Source: Flavobacteriales bacterium UBA5869 (lineage in GTDB: Bacteria; Bacteroidota; Bacteroidia; Flavobacteriales_D; Crocinitomicaceae). From it: a DNA stretch of 5,144 bases. The notes below the pieces were generated by a model. That model was not told the DNA's origin and made no database searches. It saw only the letters and a program-made list of their open reading frames with translations. This document shows positions 1 to 5,144 of this stretch, one piece after another (positions within the stretch are counted from its first letter, which is position 1; each line of letters opens with the position of its first letter). The stretch spans positions 5,247 to 10,390 of the forward strand of contig DJFP01000245.1 in assembly GCA_002432565.1 (NCBI GenBank). The letters run 5' to 3'. A program made the translations under genes and the position numbers.

Positions 1-1987
1 TTACTTCCAGGGAAGTTGCATTTTCCAGGGTAATAAAGAATTGATCATTCACACCATCACCATCCGGAGTGAAAATATTCGGAACGGTTACAATCAAAGG
101 CTTATAAAAAACGGTTATTACTACACTGGATGTATCATAACAAACTCCGTTACCAGCGGTTAGTACGACTGTATAAACACCTGCCGCCCCATAGCTGACC
201 GTTGGCTGATAAGACACATCAGATGTTTGGAAAGACTGTCCGTTCCCGTAATCAAATGAATAATCTGTTGCATTGGTGCTGTTATTATAAAACTCTACGG
301 TCAAAACAGGCATTCCGGAGGAAATATCCGAACTCAGTGAAGAAATCGGTGCCGGAACTACCGTTATTGTGATCTCACTGGTATCCTGGCAGCCGTTAAC
401 ATCCGTACCAACAACCGAGTAAGTCTGAGTACCGGATGGTGTGAACGACACATTGTTTGTTACCCCGTTGTTCCAGGTGTAAGTTTGTGCCCCCGATCCG
501 GATAGTGTAACCGGCATTCCCAAACAAATAGTCTGATCAGGTCCTGCATCGACTGTTGGCAGCTGATTCACTGTTACTATCACCTGATCTGTATCCGTAC
601 AACCACTTGCAGACGTACCAGTAACCGTATATGTTGCTGTTGAACCCGGAACGAACGAAATACCATTTGTTACTCCATTATCCCAGGTATACGTTTGTGC
701 GCCGGATCCTGAAAGTGTTACGGATTCACCCAAACAAACTGTTTGGTCCGGTCCTGCATTTACGGTCGGATAAACGACTTCTACACTTGTTGTAGCAGGC
801 GGAGGAGTACAAGTTGTATTTCCATAGGAAGTGGTTGCTGTTAGTGTAAAAGTAGAAACTCCCGCAGGCAATCCGCTTGAGGTTGTACTACCCGATGTAG
901 GATCGGCAATTGAACCTGGGCCTGTCCACAATAAGGTTGTTGTAGCAGTGATTGTAATCGGTGTAGATAAAATGGGCGGCACCGGAACCTGGAAAATGGA
1001 AGCTGTTGCAGCAGAACAGGAGTTGTCATTAATTGCCGAATTGATTGCACCTGAGCTATATGAAAAAGTAGTCGGTGAACCACAGGTGGGTGTTAAATTT
1101 GAAAATGTAATGTTCGCATTCGTTAATGATCCGACATCTGCCCCGATACAATCATAAATCTGCACGGCCCATCCTCCTCCGGCTGCGTTACAACCGATTA
1201 AACTTCCCCAATTGATTGGCGTATTGGCAGGTCCGTATGTACTATAAGTTCCTGTCAGACCGGTCGGTGAGGGGTTACATACATCGATATTTCCACTCGG
1301 AACATTTGTGAAACAAAGATTATTTACGTTATCACCGCTGTTACATGTGGGCCCCTGACCGATTACTCCCGGATTCGGAAGCAGTAAAATAGTTGGCGAA
1401 CCACAGGAAGGCGGACCGACTAAGTAAAACGCCAAATCCGAAACAAATGTGTGGTTTGCGGTAAAGCAAACCTGGATCAGTGTATTCGCATTGATCAATG
1501 ATTCTGGCGGCGGCGGGTTGTAATAAGAAAATGATCCGGTTGTATTCACCGTAGATGACAGGGATGCATTGTTACATCCAAACACCCCGCTAGAAGCAGT
1601 AATTTCCGTATTTAAATTCCAGACCCAGGCAACAAAACAATCCGTAATAGTATTGGAGGCATCTCTTATTTCCACGCGATAACCATCGCTTGCAAGGTTT
1701 GATATAGTTGAAGTTGCTCCGGCATCGGTAGATAATGACTGCCAGGATGAAGTGGCCTGGTTGTGATAAAACCAGTTAAAGGTGTAAGGCCCTGTTCCGC
1801 CGGTTGGTGCAGCCGTCAAACTTCCCTGTTGTGCACCAAGCGTATTCCCGCACCAGATATAGATCGGATCATTCGGAGAACCATCTGTATAAGAAGTCAC
1901 GGAAGACCCTGAATTTCCGTTTGGAGTAAGCTGAGCATGGATATGCAGCGAACTTAACAATGCTAGAAGAATCAATAACTTTTTCAT
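1..1987 (-). CDS. Large secreted multidomain protein with T9SS type B sorting domain (C-terminus beyond window)
   Basis: The frame is open from the ATG at 1987 to the left edge (662 complete codons, no stop), so the C-terminus is missing. Residues 1-19 form a signal peptide (MKKLLILLALL core, likely cleavage after HIHA before Gln19). Residues about 43-118 resemble an SprB-like repeat (GGTGPYTFNW, later a Gly-Tyr-x-Val strand and Cys117). Residues about 165-298 resemble a proprotein-convertase P-domain (DLAFYLVGP, TILLLP, GGGWAVQIYDCIGADVGSL). Two Ig/PKD-like repeats follow, with GPDQT at 412 and 482. A PKD-like unit has FDYGNG at 578-583 where PKD domains carry a Gly-Asp/Asn-Gly turn. From residue 635, VPNIFTPDGDGVND is the opening of the gliding-motility/CHU_C type B sorting domain; about 60 residues of it should lie outside the window. 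The expected fate is Sec export, then T9SS passage to the cell surface or medium. An adhesin-like or structural role is inferred; no catalytic motif is visible. The start lies 2 nt after the stop of the upstream small gene, so the two are probably co-transcribed. Confidence 0.9.
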   Translation of the reverse strand, partial: MKKLLILLALLSSLHIHAQLTPNGNSGSSVTSYTDGSPNDPIYIWCGNTLGAQQGSLTAAPTGGTGPYTFNWFYHNQATSSWQSLSTDAGATSTISNLASDGYRVEIRDASNTITDCFVAWVWNLNTEITASSGVFGCNNASLSSTVNTTGSFSYYNPPPPESLINANTLIQVCFTANHTFVSDLAFYLVGPPSCGSPTILLLPNPGVIGQGPTCNSGDNVNNLCFTNVPSGNIDVCNPSPTGLTGTYSTYGPANTPINWGSLIGCNAAGGGWAVQIYDCIGADVGSLTNANITFSNLTPTCGSPTTFSYSSGAINSAINDNSCSAATASIFQVPVPPILSTPITITATTTLLWTGPGSIADPTSGSTTSSGLPAGVSTFTLTATTSYGNTTCTPPPATTSVEVVYPTVNAGPDQTVCLGESVTLSGSGAQTYTWDNGVTNGISFVPGSTATYTVTGTSASGCTDTDQVIVTVNQLPTVDAGPDQTICLGMPVTLSGSGAQTYTWNNGVTNNVSFTPSGTQTYSVVGTDVNGCQDTSEITITVVPAPISSLSSDISSGMPVLTVEFYNNSTNATDYSFDYGNGQSFQTSDVSYQPTVSYGAAGVYTVVLTAGNGVCYDTSSVVITVFYKPLIVTVPNIFTPDGDGVNDQFFITLENATSLEV

Positions 1988-1989
1988 AA

Positions 1990-2298
1990 CTACCTGGAAG
2001 ATTTAAGTTCATTAATCCGCTTTACCAAAAGCTCTTTTTCATGCAGGTATCGCTCCCTTTCAGTTGGCAATGCCTCATTTAGCTTTATCTCTAAAAAAGG
2101 TAGAGCGTCTATACATTCCGGAAGAGTCCAATCCTGGATAGTCCGGGTTTTAACCGGCTGATTCATAACAGGATCAGTAGTACTCTCCACCCCCTGAGCC
2201 TGGTGAATAACTACCCCGTTCGGTAATTGTGTGGTGTTTGATTGTGCTTGACATATCACCGGTAATATTGCTATGCCGAAAAGAAATACTTTTTTCAT
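1990..2298 (-). CDS. Small secreted protein of unknown function, 102 aa
   Basis: I do not recognise this family. Residues 1-19 form a typical Bacteroidota signal peptide (MKKVFLFGIAILPVICQAQ) with likely cleavage after Ala18. Cys16 is not in a good lipobox because Ile precedes it, so a lipoprotein is unlikely. The mature protein is about 83 residues. It begins with a polar, probably unstructured stretch (20-56), then a Trp-Thr-Leu-Pro-Glu-Cys segment (57-62). It ends in a charged, Leu/Glu/Lys-rich stretch (about 68-99) predicted to be one or two helices, possibly a short coiled coil. The only mature cysteine is Cys62. The TAG stop is followed by TT and then the ATG of the large T9SS-type gene, which points to an operon and perhaps translational coupling. 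The signal peptide and tight coupling make it a convincing real gene. A periplasmic or cell-envelope partner of the large protein is possible but is inference only. Confidence 0.8.
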   Translation of the reverse strand: MKKVFLFGIAILPVICQAQSNTTQLPNGVVIHQAQGVESTTDPVMNQPVKTRTIQDWTLPECIDALPFLEIKLNEALPTERERYLHEKELLVKRINELKSSR

Positions 2299-2394
2299 TT
2301 TATATATCGTAAGAAATTAATAGTTGCTTCAGTACTGCCTTTAAAAAACGCCCTCCATTTTTTAAAAGTTGCACCGTTTCAACGCCTTTTTTCG

Positions 2395-2406
2395 TTGATA
2401 TATCAA
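2395..2406. repeat. 12-bp perfect palindrome TTGATATATCAA
   Basis: The sequence TTGATATATCAA equals its own reverse complement, and the symmetry stops at both ends. It lies 97 bp upstream of the start of the small secreted protein, so it could be an operator for that unit. Its AT-rich composition means chance is a real alternative. Confidence 0.3.
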
Positions 2407-2480
2407 GCTTGGAAGCCTTATTTTTAGGGATTTTTTTTAAATTCCACGTCTAAAATCCATACCTCGCGATACATACATCG

Positions 2481-2510
2481 TTTGAACAACCGAAACCGCA
2501 TGTAAATTTT
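2481..2510 (+). promoter_or_regulatory. Weaker candidate Bacteroidota promoter upstream of suf
   Basis: TTTG at 2481-2484 is followed after 18 nt by TAAATTTT at 2503-2510, which matches the Bacteroidota -7 consensus TAnnTTTG at all but the last base. If used, it would give a leader of roughly 200 nt before the iron-sulfur carrier gene. It matches less well than the promoter at 2636-2666 and is in AT-rich DNA where such matches arise easily. Confidence 0.3.
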
Positions 2511-2522
2511 TGATAAGTCAAG

Positions 2523-2560
2523 AATCCGGAATAATTTTTATTCAAACTTTACAATCCGGA
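2523..2560. repeat. Direct repeats AATCCGGA flanking an inverted repeat
   Basis: AATCCGGA occurs at 2523-2530 and 2553-2560, exactly 30 bp apart start to start, about three helical turns. Between them, and overlapping the first copy by two bases, is a perfect inverted repeat GAATAA-TTT-TTATTC (2529-2543). The arrangement could be a regulator binding region upstream of the suf promoter. No known operator consensus was matched with confidence. Confidence 0.35.
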
Positions 2561-2635
2561 GCACTGACCATCTGAGTTCCTGTCAAATGATTTAGAATAA
2601 AATAACATACATACTTAATAATCTTCTCCTTTTTA

Positions 2636-2666
2636 TTGCACCAATACCATAAATGTGGTATTTTTG
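2636..2666 (+). promoter_or_regulatory. Candidate promoter of the suf operon
   Basis: TTG at 2636-2638 (the -33 element) is separated by 20 nt from TATTTTTG at 2659-2666, a perfect match to the Bacteroidota -7 consensus TAnnTTTG. Transcription would begin a few bases past 2670, giving a leader of about 50 nt before the ATG at 2725. The position agrees with that start codon and places the upstream in-frame ATG at 2653 inside the promoter rather than in the transcript. Confidence 0.65.
2643..2662. promoter_or_regulatory. Dyad overlapping the suf -7 box, possible operator
   Basis: AATACCA (2643-2649) and TGGTATT (2656-2662) are perfect inverted arms with a 6-nt spacer. The dyad fills the promoter spacer and its right arm covers the first half of the -7 box, the usual place for a repressor site. 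Suf operons are often controlled by iron or cluster-sensing regulators such as Rrf2/IscR-type or Fur proteins, but this dyad does not clearly match a consensus I can recall. The regulator is therefore unassigned. Confidence 0.4.
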
Positions 2667-2724
2667 TCAACGAAATACAGCTTTATTTAAAATTAATCTA
2701 AATAAAGAGCACAAGACACTTGTC

Positions 2725-3048
2725 ATGATTACAGTAACAGAACAAGCAAAAAAGCAGGCAATCCGCCTGATGGAAGACGAAGGCAAATCAGGCTATTTCA
2801 TTCGTGTTGGTGTTGAAGGAGGAGGCTGCTCCGGATTGATGTACCAACTTACTTTTGATAACCAGGAAAGCGCAGACGATAAGATTTTTGAAGATAACGG
2901 AATTAAAGTGGTTGTTGACAAAAAAAGCTTCTTATACCTGGTTGGAACAACACTTGATTTTTCAGGTGGATTGAACGGGAAAGGATTTGTGTTTTCAAAT
3001 CCAAATGCAGGCAGAACCTGCGGTTGCGGAGAATCTTTCTCCTTATAA
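2725..3048 (+). CDS. sufA: HesB/IscA/SufA-family A-type iron-sulfur cluster carrier, 107 aa
   Basis: A-type carriers receive Fe-S clusters from a scaffold and pass them to target apoproteins in the cytoplasm. The 107-residue product has the usual length and the three invariant cysteines: Cys35 in GGGCSGLMY, and Cys99 and Cys101 in the C-terminal CGCGESF motif. The family segments FIRVGVEGGG, LDFSGGLNGKGFVFSNPNA and GRTCGCG are all visible. The ATG at 2725 is chosen because the product then begins directly with the family start MITVTEQAKKQ. The in-frame ATG at 2653 would add 24 atypical residues and lies inside the predicted promoter. The gene is first in the operon and ends 17 nt before sufB. 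Assignment to the family is firm; the symbol sufA rests on the suf context, and iscA or erpA would be equivalent labels by sequence. Confidence 0.93.
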   Translation: MITVTEQAKKQAIRLMEDEGKSGYFIRVGVEGGGCSGLMYQLTFDNQESADDKIFEDNGIKVVVDKKSFLYLVGTTLDFSGGLNGKGFVFSNPNAGRTCGCGESFSL

Positions 3049-3065
3049 TATAGTACAAAATTTAG

Positions 3066-4511
3066 ATGGGTTATACTGAAAACGATTTAGCGAAAGATTT
3101 AGAAAATTCGGAATACAAATTTGGTTTTACAACTGATATTGAATCCGACAGAGCTCCGCTTGGATTGAACGAAGATATTATCCGGTTTATTTCTGCTAAG
3201 AAAAACGAACCGGAATGGTTATTAGATTACCGATTAAAGTGTTATCGAATCTGGTCTGAAATGACCGAACCTTCCTGGGCGCATATTTCATATCCGAAAC
3301 CCAATTTCCAGGGGATTTCCTATTATGCAGCTCCAAAGCAAACCAAAAAATACGAAAGCTGGGACGACGTAGATCCGGAAATGAAAGAAACCATGGCAAA
3401 ATTGGGAATTTCATTGGAGGAACAGCAGCGTTTGACAGGTGTAGCAGTGGATTTCGTAATGGATTCCGTTTCAGTTGCTACCAGCTTTAAGTCCAAACTG
3501 AAAGAACTGGGAATTATCTTCTGTTCCTTCTCTGAGGCGGTTCAGGAACACCCTGAGTTGGTAAAACAATACATGGGATCTGTTGTTCCTGCAACGGATA
3601 ATTTCTATGCAGCCTTAAATTCGGCTGTATTTACAGATGGTTCTTTCTGCTACATTCCAAAAGGTGTAAGATGTCCGATGGAATTATCGACTTACTTCCG
3701 CATCAACGAAGCAAATACGGGTCAGTTTGAAAGAACACTGGTTATTGCAGATGAAGGATCGTATGTTTCTTACCTGGAAGGCTGTACAGCTCCACAACGT
3801 GATGAAAATCAGCTGCACGCTGCTGTAGTGGAATTGATCGCTTTGAAAGATGCTGAGATCAAATATTCAACCGTTCAGAACTGGTATCCCGGAGACAAGA
3901 ACGGCGACGGAGGAGTTTTCAACTTCGTAACAAAACGCGGAATTTGTGAAACCAATGCTAAAATCTCCTGGACACAGGTAGAGACCGGTTCGGCAGTAAC
4001 ATGGAAATACCCGTCATGTATCCTGAAAGGTGATAATTCTATCGGGGAATTCTATTCCGTTGCGGTAACCAATAATTTCCAGCAGGCAGATACCGGAACA
4101 AAAATGATCCACCTTGGAAAAAACACGAAGAGTACGATTATCTCCAAAGGAATTTCAGCCGGTAAATCGCACAATTCTTACCGTGGATTGGTCCAAATTC
4201 ATAAGAATGCACACAATGCGAGAAACTTCTCACAGTGCGACTCTCTTTTGATGACGGATGAATGCGGTGCACATACCTTCCCATATATTGAATGCAAGAA
4301 CCCAAGTGCAAAAATTGAGCACGAAGCAACTACATCAAAAATCGGAGAAGACCAGATTTTCTACTGCCTCCAAAGAGGAATTTCGGAAGAAAAAGCAATC
4401 AGCCTGATTGTAAACGGATATTGTAAAGAAGTACTGAACCAGCTTCCGATGGAATTTGCTGTTGAAGCACAAAAATTGTTATCGATCAGCTTGGAAGGAT
4501 CGGTAGGATAA
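3066..4511 (+). CDS. sufB: Fe-S cluster assembly scaffold protein SufB, 481 aa
   Basis: SufB is the cytoplasmic scaffold subunit of the SufBC2D complex, receiving sulfur from the SufS cysteine desulfurase system and building nascent Fe-S clusters with SufD. The protein is full length (481 aa against 495 in E. coli, from memory). The hallmark segments are present: [22 protein letters not shown] around Cys240, VQNWYPGD around 270-277, NFSQCDSLL around Cys391, [29 protein letters not shown], and the FYCLQRGI region. With a constant offset of 14, functional residues reported for the E. coli protein (R226, N228, C254, Q285, W287, C405, H433, E434) correspond to R212, N214, C240, Q271, W273, C391, H419 and E420, so all appear intact. 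It starts 17 nt after the A-type carrier gene and is followed by a 106-nt gap before sufC. Confidence 0.98.
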   Translation: MGYTENDLAKDLENSEYKFGFTTDIESDRAPLGLNEDIIRFISAKKNEPEWLLDYRLKCYRIWSEMTEPSWAHISYPKPNFQGISYYAAPKQTKKYESWDDVDPEMKETMAKLGISLEEQQRLTGVAVDFVMDSVSVATSFKSKLKELGIIFCSFSEAVQEHPELVKQYMGSVVPATDNFYAALNSAVFTDGSFCYIPKGVRCPMELSTYFRINEANTGQFERTLVIADEGSYVSYLEGCTAPQRDENQLHAAVVELIALKDAEIKYSTVQNWYPGDKNGDGGVFNFVTKRGICETNAKISWTQVETGSAVTWKYPSCILKGDNSIGEFYSVAVTNNFQQADTGTKMIHLGKNTKSTIISKGISAGKSHNSYRGLVQIHKNAHNARNFSQCDSLLMTDECGAHTFPYIECKNPSAKIEHEATTSKIGEDQIFYCLQRGISEEKAISLIVNGYCKEVLNQLPMEFAVEAQKLLSISLEGSVG

Positions 4512-4526
4512 AATAATTAGGAAAGT

Positions 4527-4600
4527 ACTCCCTCTTAATCCCCCTCCAAAGGGGGAATTGAAAAAGCCTCCTCCCTTGAGGAAGGATCGAGGAGGGTGGT
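4527..4600. repeat. REP-like double-hairpin element in the sufB-sufC gap
   Basis: This 74-nt GC-rich stretch sits in otherwise AT-rich spacer. Hairpin 1 has a perfect 6-bp stem TCCCCC/GGGGGA (4539-4544 with 4551-4556) and a 6-nt loop. Hairpin 2 pairs CCTCCTC (4567-4573) with GAGGAGG (4589-4595), continuing inward as CCTT/AAGG around a GAGG loop with an ATC bulge. The outer CCCTC (4530-4534) can also pair with GAGGG (4592-4596), as an alternative to part of hairpin 2. No T-run follows either hairpin, so it does not look like an intrinsic terminator. From memory, similar CCCCTCC/GGAGGGG palindromes recur between genes in Bacteroidota, so a dispersed REP/MITE-like repeat is the best guess. In RNA it could affect processing or stability between sufB and sufC. 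Confidence 0.6.
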
Positions 4601-4617
4601 AAAATGAATTAATAAGT

Positions 4618-5144
4618 ATGTTAAAGATAAATAACTTACACGCGTCGATTGACGGGAAAGAGATCCTGAAAGGATTGAACTTAGAAGTAAAAGCAGGTGA
4701 AGTTCACGCAATCATGGGGCCAAATGGTGCCGGAAAAAGTACCTTGGCGAGTGTTTTGGCAGGACGTGAAGAATACGAGATCACGGAAGGATCAGTAGAT
4801 TTCGACGGAGCTGATTTGCTGGAAATGGCAACCGAAGACCGTGCCCGCGAAGGTTTGTTCCTGGCATTCCAATATCCTGTTGAGATCCCGGGCGTTTCAA
4901 ACGTAAATTTCCTGCGTACGGCTTTGAATGAGATCCGTGAATACCGCGGCGAACCTTCCATTTCAGCAAAAGATTTCATGGCTTTGGTAAAAGAAAAATC
5001 TGCAATCGTTGAATTGGATGCTAAATTGGCTTCCCGCTCAGTAAACGAAGGATTCTCAGGAGGTGAGAAAAAAAGAAACGAGATCTTCCAGATGGCCATG
5101 CTTGATCCGAAATTATCCATCCTGGATGAAACCGATTCCGGATT
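4618..5144 (+). CDS. sufC: Fe-S cluster assembly ATPase SufC (C-terminus beyond window)
   Basis: SufC is the ABC-type ATPase of the SufBC2D scaffold; its ATP-driven dimerisation rearranges SufB-SufD for cluster assembly. It is a soluble cytoplasmic protein, not a transporter. The window holds the first 175 residues of about 250. Visible motifs are Walker A GPNGAGKST (34-42, Lys40), the Q-loop in FQYPVEIPGV, the ABC signature FSGGEKKRNEI, and Walker B LSILDETDSG ending with catalytic Glu171 and the sequence edge. FSGGEKKRNE and the FQYP segment are typical of SufC rather than general ABC ATPases. The D-loop and switch histidine are past the right edge. The start at 4618 gives the standard SufC N-terminus. 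It is read in the same direction as sufB, separated by the double-hairpin element; sufD would be expected next. Confidence 0.97.
   Translation, partial: MLKINNLHASIDGKEILKGLNLEVKAGEVHAIMGPNGAGKSTLASVLAGREEYEITEGSVDFDGADLLEMATEDRAREGLFLAFQYPVEIPGVSNVNFLRTALNEIREYRGEPSISAKDFMALVKEKSAIVELDAKLASRSVNEGFSGGEKKRNEIFQMAMLDPKLSILDETDSG

Larger units (their letters stand above)
2299..2724. other. Divergent intergenic region between the secreted-protein unit and the suf operon
   Basis: This is a 426-bp AT-rich stretch with no convincing coding region. Going left to right it holds a 12-bp palindrome (2395-2406), T- and A-rich runs around 2420-2440, a weak plus-strand promoter-like pair (2481-2510), a symmetrical repeat cluster (2523-2560), and the best plus-strand promoter (2636-2666). 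Scanning the minus strand for TAnnTTTG found no good match in front of the gene starting at 2298, so that promoter is not assigned. The open frame that extends the iron-sulfur carrier gene upstream to 2653 is judged untranslated leader. Confidence 0.8.

Noticed and set aside
841..1083. Minus-strand 80-residue open frame in another frame of the large gene
   Set aside because: It lies wholly inside the domain-bearing frame; its Gln/Leu-rich translation is a frame shadow.
831..1157. Plus-strand 108-residue open frame inside the large minus-strand gene
   Set aside because: It is antisense to a clear coding frame with recognisable domains, and its translation has no family features.
2286..2298. 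Lipoprotein signal (Cys16) in the small secreted protein
   Set aside because: The residue before Cys16 is Ile, not Gly/Ala/Ser, and a standard Ala18-Gln19 cleavage site fits better.
2401..2440. Terminator-like CTTGGAAG hairpin followed by T-runs, plus strand
   Set aside because: The stem is only about three pairs plus a bulged extension, and no plus-strand gene ends upstream of it in this region.
3196..3414. Minus-strand open frame opposite sufB (and another at 4138-4329)
   Set aside because: Both are antisense to highly conserved SufB sequence and show no independent gene signals.
4539..4600. Intrinsic terminator between sufB and sufC
   Set aside because: The hairpins are strong, but neither is followed by a T-run on the plus strand and sufC continues the same operon.
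4704..5120. Minus-strand 138-residue open frame opposite sufC (and a shorter one at 4781-4969)
   Set aside because: The plus strand encodes Walker A, Q-loop, signature and Walker B in this interval; the long antisense frame is a by-product of its codon use.

Overview
The window looks like chromosomal DNA of a member of the Bacteroidota, most likely Flavobacteriales; the genus cannot be settled from this sequence. The evidence is a large secreted protein entering a type IX secretion (T9SS) type B sorting domain, signal peptides ending in Ala-Gln, a perfect TAnnTTTG promoter element, little Shine-Dalgarno signal, and a Bacteroidota-like SufB.

Left half (1-2298, minus strand): a two-gene unit for exported proteins. 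It is read from a 102-residue secreted protein of unknown function into a multidomain adhesin-like protein whose start lies 2 nt after the first stop. The large protein has a signal peptide, a possible SprB-like domain, a P-domain-like beta-sandwich, two 70-residue Ig/PKD-like repeats, a PKD-like domain and the start of a T9SS sorting domain. It runs off the left edge after 662 residues.

Middle (2299-2724): a 426-bp AT-rich divergent intergenic region. On the plus strand it holds a good Bacteroidota-type promoter with a 20-bp dyad overlapping its -7 box. Further upstream are a weaker candidate promoter and a set of short symmetrical repeats. No clear promoter was found for the minus-strand unit.

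Right half (2725-5144, plus strand): the start of a SUF iron-sulfur cluster assembly operon, in the order A-type carrier (HesB/IscA/SufA), sufB, sufC. SufC runs off the right edge just after Walker B; sufD and sufS would be expected next. SufB and SufC form the scaffold with SufD, SufC supplies ATP hydrolysis, and the A-type protein passes clusters to target enzymes. A 74-nt double-hairpin, REP-like element separates sufB from sufC.

I see no CRISPR array, tRNA, rRNA, transposase or clearly new defence or metabolic system. The points most worth a second look are the coupled small-protein/T9SS-protein pair, the double hairpin inside the suf operon, and the dyad over the suf promoter.
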